Under the pieces are notes generated by a model. It did no database searches, had not been told where the DNA came from, and worked only from the letters and a program-made list of their open reading frames with translations. The translations under genes were made by a program, and so were the position numbers. Shown here piece by piece: positions 34,603 to 47,667 of a stretch of DNA of 64,000 nt (positions within the stretch are counted from its first letter, which is position 1; every line of letters starts with the position of its first letter). The stretch comes from Chelydra serpentina (taxonomy: Eukaryota; Chordata; Testudines; Chelydridae). The stretch is from assembly GCA_037349315.1 (NCBI GenBank), contig JBAIAC010000006.1:15783501-15847500 (forward strand), read 5' to 3'.

Positions 34603-35577
34603 GTATCTAGTGGCACCCCACAGGGGTCAGTCTTGGGCCTCATACTGTTCAATATTTTCATTAATGATTTGGCTAATGGAGAGGAGAGTATGCTTATAAA
34701 ATTTCCAGATGACACTAAGCAGGGAGAGATTGCAATCACTTTGGAGGACAGGATTAGAACTCAAAATGACCTTGACAAATTAGAGAATTGGTCTGAAATC
34801 AACAAGATGAAATTCAATAAAGATAAGTGCAAAGTAATTCACTTAGGAAGATAAAACAAATACACAACTACAAAATGGGGAATAACTGGGTAGGTGGTAG
34901 TACTGCTGAAAAGGATCTGGGGCTTACAGTGGATCACAAATTGAATGAGTCAACAATTTGGTGCAGTTGCAAAAAAGGCTAATGTTATTCTGGAATGTAT
35001 TAACAAGATTGTCGTATTTTAAGACATGGGAGGTAATTCCTGCTCTGCTGGGCACTGGTGAGGCCTCGGCTGCAGTACTGTGTCCAATTCTGGGTACCAC
35101 CGTTAAAGGAAAATGTAGACAAATTGGAGAGAGTCCCAGAGGAGAGCAACAAATATGATAAAAAGTTTAGAAAACCTGACCTCTGAAGAAGGATGTTTTT
35201 AAAACCGGGCATGTTTAGTCTTGAGAAAAGAAGACCAAGACCTAAGTCTTCAGACACATTAAGGGCTCTTATAAAGAGGATGGTGATCAGTTGCTCTCCA
35301 TGTCCACTGAAAGTAGTACAAGAAGTATTGGACTTAATCTGCAGCAAGGGAGATTCAGGTTAGATATTGGAAAAGCTTTCTAACTATAATGGTAGTTAAG
35401 CTCTGGAATAGGCTTCCAAGGGAGTTTGTGCAATCCCCGTCACTGAAGGTTTTTAAGGACAGGTTGGACAAACACTTGTTGGGGTGGTCTAGGTTTCATT
35501 GGTTCTGCCTCAGTGCAAGGGCCTAAACTTAATGACTTCTCGAGGTCCCTTCCAGCCATACATTTTTATGCTTCTCT
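34603..35577 (+). mobile_element. CR1 LINE 3' part
   Basis: RT catalytic region in plus orientation: [28 protein letters not shown] (FADD altered to FPDD), then the tail to 'cgaggtcccttccagccata'. Several frameshifts; inactive. Confidence 0.85.
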
Positions 35578-35725
35578 GCAAGACACTCAAGAGCTCCCCA
35601 AGATGCTGGGGCACAAGGGGAGTTGAGGAAGCAGTGTTGTAGGGGACTTCTCGCCTCTTCCCATGCACTGCTGCTCAGACTGCTTCTTTGGCTCCTTCGG
35701 ATCTGGATTGGTGGGATGTATCTCA

Positions 35726-36021
35726 GCCCAGGGCTACACTAGGGGAGGGGGTCAATCTACGATACGCAGCTTCAGCTAAGTGAATAACGTAGCTGAAGTC
35801 GGCGTATCGTAATCGACTTACCTGGCCATGAGGACGGCGGCGAGTCGATCGCTGCCGCTCCCCCGTCGACTCCGCTTCCACCTTTCGATGAGGTGGACTT
35901 CCGGAGCCGACGGGGAGCGCTTTCGGGGATCGATTAATCGCGTCTAAATGAGACGCGAAAAATCGATCCCCGAAAGATCGATTGCTACCCGCCGATCCGG
36001 CGGGTAGTGAAGACAAGCCCT
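35726..36021. mobile_element. Multi-hairpin MITE (Harbinger-like), copy 1
   Basis: Same family as 53309-53603 but inverted. Contains paired arms such as 'gctacccgcc...ggcgggtag' (35976-36008) and 'gatcgatt...cgatc' blocks, plus the 'cttcagctaagtgaataacg / tagctgaag' hairpin. Ends 'agggctacacta' and 'agtgaagacaagccct'. Duplication unclear (TCA/TGA). Confidence 0.7.
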
Positions 36022-37081
36022 GAGTAATACAGCTGGGATCTCAGTGACGTAGGCAGGATGATGTTTGAGAATGGAAGTAGTTGGAGTAACTTGAATTTGT
36101 CAGCTTGTCTTTGCAGAGCTAAATTAGGTGTGATGCGTAAGGGGGGAACATTTTGCTTCAGTGTGAATTTTGAAAACTGTCCTACCCCTGAAACGTCAAG
36201 TGAGTGAGTGAGAGGGGTTTGTATGGTTCTTCAGTTATTGGTGAGTGGGAGTGGGGAAATGAAACTTGGGGGAAGTTTCAAAAAATACTTACTTGAAAAA
36301 TATTTCCTCTGGCAAAGTTAGTAAATCTTAGACCAAAAAAAGCAGAAAATTAATTTGTCCTAAAAAGAGTTAGTGTTACATTTTGACTAAATTCAATCAC
36401 TAAAGCATGAAATGGAGTGACTCGTTCCAAGTACAAATCTCGATGCATCTTAAACTATGGAGCCATTCATGAATCTCCAAAATCAGCTTTCAGATAACAC
36501 CTCGGCTGTCTCTGTACAGTGTAGGGCTTACATCTTGCTCACATGGGTAGAATCTGACTTACAGGAATATGCAGAAGCCACTTTGAAGAACAACAAATAT
36601 TCATTGACTGATTTTGGTAATAGGATAAAGGATAGACTGAGATGCTGAATTGTATTAAAGTATCAAATTTTGGAAACAGATTTACAATTTTTAAGTATTT
36701 GAAACACACATATACAAAGTAATTTCCATAAAATACCGCAGTGTAATAGTGGAGCTAAAATTAACAGCTTTCGCCTTGCATCATGGCTGTAGAATTTCAT
36801 CCTTAATCTACTTCTTGCTCTAGAATTTTGTTCCAGAAGTGGAGTTTTCATTATTCTTTTTATCACCATCAGGATTGTGAAAACAACCATAAAAATGAAA
36901 ACTGAGTGTAACTGCTACAGTGTTGTACTTTCCAGTCTTCAGTAATAAATCAGAGATGGGAATTAGTCTGATTCTGAAACTTAGTGACGATTTAAATATA
37001 ATCAACCTTTTTAACTGCTGATCATTCTAGCAGAAACATCAAGTTATTCATAGAGCTTAAGGCCAAAAGGATGCATTAGGG

Positions 37082-37402
37082 CAGCGGTGTCCAATAGAAA
37101 TTCGATGCTAGCCACATGTGTGGTTTTGAATTTTTCTTATTTGCCACATTATAAAAAAGGATTTAAAAACATACTACAAACGACATTTCAGATATCAAAA
37201 ATGGATATTACAAAAAAAATATAGGTACTACTAACACAAAATTACTATATCCTAGCCACGTTAACAAGCTTTATATCAAAGCACACAACCTGTCTTCCAG
37301 TACTGCTGTCTTCGATACACCAATACATTGCTCATGCATTAGCCACTATTCAATAGTCTATTCGCCATATGTGGCTAGTGGCGAATGTATTGGACACTGC
37401 TG
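37082..37402. mobile_element. hAT-type MITE (321 bp), AT-rich
   Basis: Inverted ends CAGCGGTGTCCAATA and TATTGGACACTGCTG. Perfect 8-bp duplication CATTAGGG (37074-37081, 37403-37410). Confidence 0.92.
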
Positions 37403-37579
37403 CATTAGGGCATCTAGTCTGACCTGCTTTTTATTTGAGGCCATTAAATTTCACCAATAACTTGTTTGGCTAAAGCATATCTTCTAGAAAGGAACTCACT
37501 CTTAATTTGAAGACATTGCAATGGAGAATCCACCACTTCCCTTGGTAGTTTGTTCCAATGGTTAATCACCCTCAGTATT

Positions 37580-37935
37580 CAGAGGCGGATTAGGGGTTTG
37601 TGGGGCCCTGGGCCATAGCAAAGGGGGCCTCCTCCCCACCCCTGCCAACTGCAGTCCCTCCTGCCTGTCCCTGGCGCTCCTGCTGGGGACCTGGATCGGC
37701 ACATGGGGGCTTCCCCTGCCCACTTGGTGCTCCTGTCTGGGGGCTGGCTTGGGGCACGGGGCCTTGCCCTGCTGTCCAGCGTGAGCGCCAGGTGAGCCGG
37801 GCAAGCCCCTATGCCCCGACCCTGCTGTCTGGCAGGTACGGCCGGCGGAGGGAGCGGGTTGTACCTATTTTGCCAGGGCTCTCCCAATTGGCTGGGGCCC
37901 CGGGCCCTGTTAACCCACTGGCTAATCCGCCACTG
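37580..37935. mobile_element. hAT-type MITE (356 bp), GC-rich
   Basis: Inverted ends CAGAGGCGGATTAG and CTAATCCGCCACTG. Perfect 8-bp duplication TCAGTATT (37572-37579, 37936-37943). Confidence 0.92.
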
Positions 37936-38297
37936 TCAGTATTAGAAATTTGTGCTGTTTGAATGTCTGGCTTCTGTTCCCAGACATGGGTTCTTATACC
38001 GACTTTCTCTGCTACATGAAAGACCAATTTCCTACCTGGTATTTTCTCCCAATGAAGGTGTAATTGTCACCTCAGTCTTCTTTTGGGTAAGATAAACAGA
38101 TCGAGCTCTTTAAGTCCCTCACTGTAAGGCATTTTTTCCAGTCCTGAAATGATTTTTGTAGCTATTTTCTGTGCCTGCTCCAGTGATTCAGTATCCTTTT
38201 AAAAATAGGGCTACCAGAAGTGTATTCAGTATTCCAGTATTGGTCCCATCAATGCCATATACAGAGAGAAAATCACCTCCCTACTCTTATTCACTAC

Positions 38298-38617
38298 TCT
38301 CCTGTTTGGCCTCCTCCTTTCAGGAGATACCCGAAGAGCCACAGTCTGGCTGAGTGTGCTCAAGGCTATTGTGCAGTGTTTGCAAGAACCCTCTGCCAGT
38401 TTTATCCTCCAAAGTGCTCCTTCCTGGGAGCTAGCAGAGCAAGGTCTGTCTACTTGCCAGGCCAGGGCTGGGCTCTTCTGAACTGAGCTGCTCCCTTTTA
38501 AAGCTTCTCCTCCAAGATTGCCATTCCTCACAAGTACAGTGGGGGCAGGTCTGTCCGGGCCCAAAGCTGCTCTTTAACCCCTTCTTGCCTGGCATGGGAT
38601 TTATACATCCCATCACA
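38298..38617 (-). mobile_element. Candidate solo LTR
   Basis: Plus-strand block from about 'tgtttggcctcc' to 'cccatcaca'. Read on the minus strand it opens TGTGATGGGATG, with a TATA-like CTTTAAAAGGG. No target duplication found; the left edge is uncertain. Confidence 0.4.
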
Positions 38618-39782
38618 AGTATCTTTTTCCCATTGATTCCACTGGAACTACTTGAGCAGTAAGATACTATTTTTATTGTGAGGAGGGATGGCAGAATCTA
38701 GATCTAGGATTTAAGTTCCTTAAGAGCCTTGGCTAGAAGGCATTATAGAAATGCAATGAATATTAATAATTCAGTACAAAAACTATATTAAAATAGTGAG
38801 ATTGCAAAGTGAAGCATCAGAATTCTGGGCATGATGAAGTTAAAGTTGCATGCACAACATTGATTCCACCCTTTCTCTATCTGCATTATGATTTAGTGTT
38901 ATATGGTCACGTTATTTTTTAAATAATGCTATCAGTATAATGGTTCCAGGCTAACTGCACCTCTGACCCTACCTGCTCTCTTTGCATCAGGTCTCAGGCC
39001 CCTAACCAGTACCTGTCTCCTCCGATAGACTCATGCAATTCTCCCAGAGGAGAGAGAAGGAAATATCTGTATTTTTTTATAAATAGTAGGCATTCTTCAG
39101 ATATATTTTCCTACCTAGCAGCAGACAGAGGAAGCAAGAAAGGGGAAACAAACAGGAAATGAAATGGCAAAGATGCGGTATTGCCAGAGAGAATACCAAC
39201 GGTCCTTGAGAAAACAATGGGGAAGCTGTTCATAGGGCAATACCCCTGGCTTGGCTCCAGTTTTGTTGGGAAGGTTTATTCTTCCCAGTCCTATATACAG
39301 GATTAAAGGGGATGCTCAAACCTTAAAAATGCTTGCCTAGCGAAGAAGGGGTTGGCTGGGCTGTCAGGCTGTCCAGAGTGTGTTTGTGAACGTTGACAGG
39401 GATGGAAGGAGACACATTGAAGGAGTGACAGAATGCAGAAGAGTAGTCTGCTTCTCCCTGCCCAGAGATAGAGAGAGAGTTGGGCAGAAGAGAACTTACT
39501 AAAGTTGGCAATGAAAGATTACGGTATAGGTAAGACCAATGCACATAAGTCTTTTTTGTTTAAATCCTTTGCTCTTGGTGCTATGTGCCAGTGAACAGAC
39601 AGTCTTCTTAAAGCCAAGTAATAGAACAAAATCATCTCACAGGAAAAGACATTTTAAAACAATGAACAAGTCTTCATGAATGACTGATTCTCTCCGAGGC
39701 TTACCATTCCCTGGATCAACGTCTTCAAACTCCCTCCATGCAGTCTCCCTGTGTCCCTTGACAGCTTCTGACAATTCAAAGT

Positions 39783-39903
39783 TGGGTGACCAGCTGTCCC
39801 TATTTTATAGGGACAGTCCTGATATTTGGGGCTTTGTCTTATATAGGCCCCTATTGCCCCCCACCCCTGTCCCGATTTTCACACTTGCTGTCTGGTCACC
39901 CTA
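39783..39903. mobile_element. Short MITE (about 120 bp)
   Basis: Ends TGGGTGACCAG and CTGGTCACCCTA are inverted repeats. The interior has 'tatagggacagtcctgatat'. The same terminus (TTAGGGTGACCA) begins the repeat at 63780. Confidence 0.65.
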
Positions 39904-40764
39904 GTTCAAACACCTCCCCCCTTCTGCCCATTTCTTCTGAGAAGGACTTTTAGTGTTATTTAGATCTTCAGGATTTCAGGTTTGGCAAAAGCAAAGCTTG
40001 TGACCTGTTGGAAATGAGGTCCTTGAAGCTAACAGCTTGTGCTTGGGTGTTCCTATCTGAAAAGCCATTGTGTTACTTTCTTGTTTGCTCTTCACACAGC
40101 ACCCCCAGTTCAACGAGATCAAGTCTACAGAAAAGTCCTACAACCCAGTATACAATCACTTCACCTTTCCAGGTCACATACAGTGTTTATAAAATTATTA
40201 CTTCTCGGTATTCTTAGATTAGTACAGAGCAGTTCCTCACCTGTCATAAAAACACTTCTAAAAGATAAATCTGGAACACATTCATGGCATTATGTAGTAA
40301 AAGGTAGTTCCACACACGATCTGCGACTAATGCCTGTCTCCCTGCAAAATGTCAAGTTCTTCTTTTCGACTAGTGAGTGTAGAGCTGTTTTTAAAAAGCT
40401 GCACACTCTTTTTATGGGAAATTTTTATTTCCATCCACACCCCCACATAAACACGAATGGCTGACCGAATTTTTGTCAAACTTTTGAAAAATATTCTCTG
40501 CTGGGCTGAGAAGAATAAAACTGTCAATTTATAAGTAGCTAAAAGTGACCCCTTAGAATAGAGTGTATGCAACCTTGACACTAGGCGTTTCTATATGCTC
40601 TGCCTATATCACGTATTATTATTATTTCTACCTTAAGAGTAGTAAAGTGCAGAGGCATGATGAGGCAATAGGATTCTTACATACTAAATCATATTAGAAG
40701 TAGAGAAAAGAAATCCGAAGGCCCATAGAGTCCAAGCAACACATATTGGCAGGGTAAATGTGGC

Positions 40765-41130
40765 AGAAGTATTAATGATTAGTGCTGCACAAAAATGTTT
40801 AGACACAACTTTTTTGGCAAAAAATGTAGATTTGGTGACACCAAACTGTTTTGGGAATTCGTGTTGCTTGCAGCAAATTGTTTTGGATGACAAAAGTTCT
40901 AAAAAGTTTCTAAAAGGATTTGAAATGAAATGTTTAGATTTTTCAGTTTGAGTTACTGTTTTCAAAATTTTGTTAATTAAAAACAAAACATTTTTAAATG
41001 GTCAAAATTGAAACAAAATGTTTCATTTTGTCAAAACAAAACATTGACCTGACATGGATTTTCCCCCCCAATTTCTTGGGTTGCCAAAATTTTTGAAAAA
41101 TTGTTTTATCCAAAACCATTTAATTATTTT
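40765..41130. repeat. AT-rich unclassified repeat
   Basis: Dense 'aaacaaaatgtttcattttg' type sequence with local palindromes; resembles 21860-22330. Family not recognised. Confidence 0.35.
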
Positions 41131-41599
41131 TTCAGACTTGCCAGTGAACCAAAAAAAATCCATTATTCATACAGCTCTTCTAATTACCAATCATGTGCTT
41201 TGTTTGAAAGGGAGGAAGAAGAAACAAATCATAATTTCAGTTACAGAAATACTGGTGGTCACATACCTGCTTTCGCTCAAAGTCTGTCCTGTGTGTACAC
41301 AGCCACTGAGTTTGTATGTTGTCTCGAAAGACTGTAATGTATTGCTGCTGTGCTTAAGTCTAGGCTGGCTTCTTTCCCTGCTCATAGCCAAGCCACTGTT
41401 CCTGATTTTCCCCTTACACTTTGTGCCAGGAGAATGAATATGCTGCAGTATTTGTGCTGTTTTCAGTAAACCAATTAATCACTGTTACTACATTTCTTTA
41501 CATTTTGGATTACATGTGAAGAAATACTAGACTTTGCTAATCTCTTTTAACAACAAATAGCTTCTCAAAGGAGAAGACCCTCAGGACAGAGTTGCTCTC

Positions 41600-41957
41600 A
41601 AGCGAGTTTAAGGTCAGAAGGGATCACTAGAACATTTAGTCTGACCTTTATATCAGAGACCATTAAATTGCACCCAGTTACCCTTGTATTGAGCCCAATA
41701 ACTTGTGTTTAGCTAAAGCCTATCTTCCACAAAGGCATTCAGTCTTAATTTGAAGACATTGAGAACCCACCCCCCTCCCTTGGTAGGGTTAATCACCCTC
41801 ACCGTTAGAAATTTGTGCTATATTTCCAATTTCAATGTCTGGCTCCGGCTTCCCACCATCAGTTCTGTTATGCCTCTCGCTTCTACATGAAAGACCCCTT
41901 TCTTATCTGGTATTTTCTCCTCGTGAAAGTCCTTTATACATTGTAATAGTCACCTCT
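41600..41957 (-). mobile_element. CR1 LINE 3' part
   Basis: 'tttagtctgacctttatatc', 'ccagttacccttgtattgag' and 'ggtattttctcctcgtg' match the CR1 type also seen at 37046-38304, minus orientation. Confidence 0.8.
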
Positions 41958-42260
41958 CGGACCTTGTCTACACTTGCTGCAGCATGTAGGTACCTGTAGC
42001 TACACACCACGGTGAAAAGCAAACTCCGTATCCATTCATTGCAGTGTGTAGGTACACGTGTCAGGGAAAGACTTTAGCAGGGGGCATTTGCCTGGAGCCT
42101 TTTTCTGCATCCTCCCCTTTCTAGTCTTTTCCCACTTATGGAGTCTTTCACTGTGGCATGAAAAGGCTCCAACAGTCGGACCCTACACTGCTAAAAATAG
42201 TATAGCTGTAGGAGGCTCTGCTTGGCCACTTTGAGAGCTGTATAGGGTGTAAGTGCACTC
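41958..42260. mobile_element. Possible Harbinger-like MITE
   Basis: Starts 'gaccttgtctacacttgctg', like the ends of the MITEs at 52295 and 53309. The right end is not clear. Confidence 0.4.
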
Positions 42261-43189
42261 TAATCTTCTAAGGAGCACCTCAAGTTTTGGCAATGGGGAT
42301 GGGGTTAACAGTTTGGGAACAGCACATTTTTCTTCTGTATGTAGAAAGAAGCAGGGACGTGTTTGTATGATAAGAGAATGATGAAGTAGTTTCCAGTGCA
42401 TTAATAATGGAAGGTTATTAGACATCATCTACTAGGGATAAATATTTTTCAGTCAGAAGGCCTGGATACCCGAGTCTTAATAAGAGTTGGCTGAGGAGAT
42501 CTCTGCCCTGCAGATGTTAATTTTTAATAAATCTTATAATACCAGGGAATTGATGTAATCTGTGTCGATGTAATACTTAGACTCTTGTCATTTCTCTTAG
42601 CACCTCATGACATTCTGATTAAAATTTGAGCACTATGCAGTATCAATAGAGCACATGTTAAATAGATTAAGAACTGGCTAACTGACAGATATGAATGGGA
42701 ATCTTCCTGCTTTCGTCTCTAAACTTCTACATAGCAATTATATGTTGCCAATATGAAAATCTGTGGCATATTGAAAAGTTGGGGGACAAGATAAAATTGA
42801 ATGTAATATTAATAACATGGGATACTGCACTAATTGAACAAGAAAATTAATAATTATTTACAAAGATCGTTTTTAATAAAAATGAAGTGGCTACAGACTT
42901 GCCAGCATGCATCAGAATCTAGGCTCAGTTTGCCAAAGTCTGATTATTTTTACTTTGGGATAGTGCCCATACTATAATAAGCTCCCGGTTCTCAGATTTT
43001 AAAACTCAAAAGTATTTGGCCTCCCATTTTCTTAATTTCATCTAACAGATTCTTATTCTGTTACTATGTTGTAAACCAACCCATGCCCCACATATGTCTG
43101 GGAACCTCTCTGCTTGAGCATATTCCCCAACCTAAGAAGAAGGTGTCAGTCCCTACCCTTTTAAGAGCTATTATTTCTCTAAATCTGTT

Positions 43190-43620
43190 TTTACTACAGG
43201 GGAAAAATTAAACGCAAAGGCTTCCACAGCTTGCAGGTGCCAGCTAAGCTTAACTGTATCCATACTCTATGGCCACACAAAGGAGTGAACATATAAGCCA
43301 ACCACACTGAACAGTGGAGAAAGTGTATTTATTGCTTTGATAGACATGGCTCAGGACTGATGTCCCAGATTGGGCCTAAGTCACCATCACAAAACCTAGG
43401 TTTTATAGCAACTTTATGGCTTACAAAACAGACATTGGAATTCAGGCTTCCAGCCTGATTTCTGGGCTAAAGAGAGCTATTCAAATGGCTGCAAGAAAGA
43501 AGGTTTCAGAACATGCATTATCAGTTGGAAGCCAGCACTGTTCTCCAGGAGACTGACAGTGTCAAGGTAGCCCTTAAGATCTCACCTGTGACCTGGGAAA
43601 GGGGAGAGGATATTAGTAAA
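43190..43620 (-). mobile_element. Weak LTR candidate
   Basis: On the minus strand a TATAAAA (complement of 43401-43407) is followed about 70 nt later by AATAAA (complement of 43328-43333), an LTR-like spacing. No termini or duplication were identified. Confidence 0.25.
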
Positions 43621-46600
43621 ACATTGAAAGATGACAAAATTAAAAACCACAAGCAGCCAGTTACCTTTTTTTTATTCCTCTAATAAGGAACAAATGCAGA
43701 CGTTAGGTTTGATGTCAGTGACAACGCTTCCCTCTCCTAGGCACTAGCTGAACCAAAACTTGTAATTCCTTGTGTTAAGATGCTATGCTTGATTGAAATA
43801 GAACTTGTGAGCTGGCGAAAGATGGAATTTGTTACCTTTCTCTCAGGAGTAACGTTTTCCCCAAGCTAACATCAACTCTAAACATGGAATGTGTCACCCA
43901 AGAAAAGACAACTTACAGCTTGTTTCAAGGGGCAGCTTGAGACAGGGTCATTCTCCACTGTTGTCTGCCACTTTTCCTTTGATTTTTCTGTCTCCAACAG
44001 CTGGAGCGAATGGCTGACTTTGATACTTGCAGAGAGACTAAATTCTGTCCTTTAGGATAATATGGCTAAGAAATCTAGTCATAAGTCTCTTCTGGCCCAG
44101 GTGACAGCCCTCACTTGCATGAAGTCTAAGATGGGCTAGTGTTTAATCCAGCCTTATACAAAGAGTGGTTCTTCAAACCAGAGATGACACTTCTTTCTTG
44201 GTATCGCCATACCTTGTGTAATGAGATGATAGACCCACCAGGCAGAGACATCTCTGCCTACTTCTCTCAAGATAATTTTTTTTCTAGCTCTTCATTTTTT
44301 CTAACCAGGACCCTCAGCATGATCAAAAATTAGTGTTGCATTTTCTGTACACCCTGGTATCTCCATTTCAGCTGAAAGGAGGGTTCAATATCTGCTTTCA
44401 AAGCTCCCGGACCCTAGAAAGGCGAAATGGAGCATTAAGGGTTTAGTTTAAGGAGCTCGTCCCATTCGATGAGACTTCATTTGCATGACAGGCTATACAA
44501 GTGTTGTCGAAGTATTAAAGACATCCCCTATTGGTATTTTTCAGAGGTTGGTATGACCTGCTCAACACAGTACTACACATCCTATTTGGGGTTTGATCCG
44601 CCGTGGCTAGAAAATTAAACCACCTTTTGAATGTAGTGTGGAGGGGTAATGTAGCACCTTTCCAATGGCACCGCTGCACTTTCATTAGAAACTACTAAGG
44701 AAGGATTTGAGATTCAGGAGTCTCCCAGATAGTGTCTCCTTGCTTGTAGTTAAGACTCTATTCGCTTGGTAAGTTTACTACTCAATGAAACAATCAGAAA
44801 GAGGAAAACAGCAACTGTGGGAGTATGTGGCATTCACTGGAGGTAGTGAACCATCCCTTACATGGTAACTTTCAGTCCCCCAGTGAGCTGATCTAGAGTC
44901 AAACTAGTAAACAAGAGGTGAAAGGGTTGGTATCATTACCAGTCCATTGAGCCAGCCTGTCCATGGAATTTCTAAAAGCTTTTAAGGACAAAACCCCTTA
45001 GCAGATCTGTGCACATGATTCATTTAGCACAGACTCTCAGCCAACTTCCCAGAGGACAACTAAAATAATTTTCATATAAAAGTAAAGCAAATACCCAGTG
45101 TCTTGCTCATCCTACCAAGCATTATTGACCAATGCTGAGTAAGACAGTCTTTTCACAGTGTTGATGAAAAGGTTGACAACTCATCCTGTTTGGTCTGGGT
45201 CATGGCTGTATAATACCAAATTGCAAGGCTTTTAGTAATCTTCATGCGCTGTTCAACCTGATCCACTAAGACCAAACAAAAATATTTTAAAACTGCAGTC
45301 AAGCTTGTAAATACTTGCAAAGTCGCATTCTGAATGAAGCTGAGACAAGCAATAGTTTAATTATTTCTGTAAATGTATATAACATGTTTGTTCCTACTGT
45401 AGGTCTGAAATGTTCCACTGCAATGCACAGCCTCTCCCACTGGAGAGGTAGTTGGGACTAGTTATATTTGTCTCCTCATTAGTTCCCAACACAGTGTTTT
45501 ACAGCTAACAGATGACATCCAGTGAAACATCAGAGGAACCGTGAACTGTTACACTTCAGTGCTCTTGGAGACAAGTGTCCTTTTGTGGATTGCTGAACTC
45601 CCACTCCGAGATATGAAGGAACTTGACCACAGGGCAAAAGTGGCTTTCATCTCTTAGAAATTACAAGACCAAGTGGCACAAGTCCGGGCTCACTTAAATA
45701 AAGCAGTGTAGTAAGGTTTTAAGTTAAAGCTTCAAGATAATTGTATAAACCTTGATAGAAAACGAGCCCACTGGTTCTTTACTTAACAGAGGTTTGAAAA
45801 AATGGAGTGGGGGAAAGAGAGGCTGCCTAGATAAATAGATCCCAGAGTTATTTATAAGCTCTTTTTTTTTTTTTTTAAACTAGGATGCAGGTATGTTGGA
45901 AGGTAGTAGTCAGTTAAATACTGGCAAGAAAAATTGGACCAGACAGAGATCCAGCTGGAACAAAAGCATTTTCCTCCATGGTTGCAAGGAAAATTAATGT
46001 AAACATTAATGTGGCATTGCCTTGTGTTCACTCTTAACAAAATTAATCCAATCTGGATGATGAATCTAGATCTATAAATATATTTATTATAATATAACAA
46101 GAACTTAACAGTAAACATAAACTATATACAATGCCATTACAGAGAACCCTGGTTGTTTTATATTAGTTACAGAAATAGCCAGTTTTGCTCCAGTGTGAGA
46201 AATGAAGAAATAAGCTAAATTGGAAATGTTGAATGTGTTAGGTCTTGTTGACTGCTAGCACCTCCTTTGGAGGTAGACACACACCAACACTAAAATTAGT
46301 CCTGCCCCAGGCAGTTAGAAACTTGTGCTCCAATCTTTAGGTTCACACTTGTACCCTGTTTGACATAAATATTTTAAATGACATATGTATATAATTTTGT
46401 TGTGCTTATTTTTTTCTCTAAAGAATAAATAATCAAAACAACTGCATAACAAAGGTTGGAACTTCACTATCAAAATGAGAGAGACGTGAGTCACCCTGTA
46501 GCCTGACTGAGCACATTATTTTTAAATACTGCAAGATACAAATTTCATACTATTTTGTTCTTTTATAAACAATTATTAATAAAATAACTTTAAGGTGATT

Positions 46601-46982
46601 GGCTAACCGTCTGCATTATTTACCCCAAAGTTGTAACCAGACCTCCCCGATACAAAAAGGCTAACATATTTGGTATGAAATTCAACTAGATATTGACTGT
46701 AGTGTCTCTCATACACGCATTCTGTAAAGGAATCTCTCCACAGAATTACCACCCGGGCATTTAGAATCTAAAACTGTGAAGGCAAACGTAGTATCTCTTT
46801 CTGCGGCTCTGTTTGGAAAGAAATCACACACATCTTCTGCTCAGGGTTATTTTCTATTGGTTAACTGTAAGAATCTGTTTTCCTCCATTATATCTCCCCA
46901 CTCATCTCCCATTTGATCATTCCATTTACAAATTTATAAAGAATTTTCACATCACAATGCTTCTCTGGATAGACAATGTTTT

Positions 46983-47002
46983 AATATATATATATATATA
47001 AA
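46983..47002. repeat. (TA)n microsatellite
   Basis: TA dinucleotide run in the probable KLHL29 3' UTR. Confidence 0.8.
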
Positions 47003-47639
47003 AATATAACCCCTGTGCTGTGCATATACTTACAACTCTACACAGTACTCATTCTGTGTCTTTTATACTGGGCTTCACCCAATCCATTTTCTATTATGGG
47101 ATTTAAACGTGTGTGTTTAAAACGTGTGAATGTTTTTATTCTGAAACGTTCTCATTCTGATGCCTCCTAATATGAGAAGTTTGCAATTAAGACTTCCATA
47201 CCTTTTAATTGGGAGATAGGCTGTGTTTTCTTTTAAGATGTCCTCTTAGATGTAATTTAAAAACAAAAAGATAGTGGCATATATCCCAATATAAGGAATC
47301 TTGATTGTGATCCAAAAATGAGTATATAAACCACAACACGAGGCATCTTCTTAAATAACTTACTGAAAACGTGGAAATCCCACATCATATTGTTTGTTTT
47401 ATTAACAAGATTCCAATTAGAACATTTTAAAGAGGTTAGTTTAATCAAGAAAATGCCTCTGGAATCTAAAAATAATAATTGCATTAGAGGTTGCAAGCAC
47501 TGTCAAGTTTTGCTCATACAGTAGAAAACAGGGTAGAAACCACCCTCCACTCCCAACACACAAATGCTGCCATGTAGGGGGCAGAAATCCATACAACCCA
47601 AGAAACCCTTTTCACACAAAATGCCATTTCAATCAGTTC

Positions 47640-47667
47640 TTCTCTCTCTCTCTCTCTCTTGCTCTCT
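47640..47667. repeat. (CT)n microsatellite
   Basis: CT run (GA on the KLHL29 sense strand) in the probable 3' UTR. Confidence 0.85.

Larger units (their letters stand above)
37046..38304 (-). mobile_element. CR1 LINE with two nested hAT insertions
   Basis: CR1 sequence in minus orientation occupies 37046-37081, 37403-37579 and 37936-38304 (e.g. 'agaatccaccacttcccttg', 'tggtagtttgttccaatgg'). Removing the two hATs with one copy of each duplication restores a continuous CR1. Confidence 0.85.
30681..46060. other. Intergenic region between convergent ATAD2B and KLHL29
   Basis: About 15 kb between the inferred 3' ends. It contains the CR1, LTR, hAT, MITE and MIR copies listed below. I recognise nothing in 30681-31849, 32351-33980, 36022-37045, 38618-39782, 39904-40764, 41131-41599 and 43630-46060. 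A run of 16 T's at about 45862 is the only simple feature near the KLHL29 side. No convincing gene is seen. Confidence 0.6.

Noticed and set aside
35723..36016. 97-codon minus-strand frame
   Set aside because: Spans the hairpin-rich MITE; the frame is a by-product of its palindromes.
43860..44650. Possible internal retroviral sequence next to the weak LTR candidate
   Set aside because: No gag, pol or env motifs and no primer binding site could be recognised.
45862..45877. Run of T's as a processed pseudogene tail
   Set aside because: No recognisable coding or gene-like sequence adjoins it on the minus strand.
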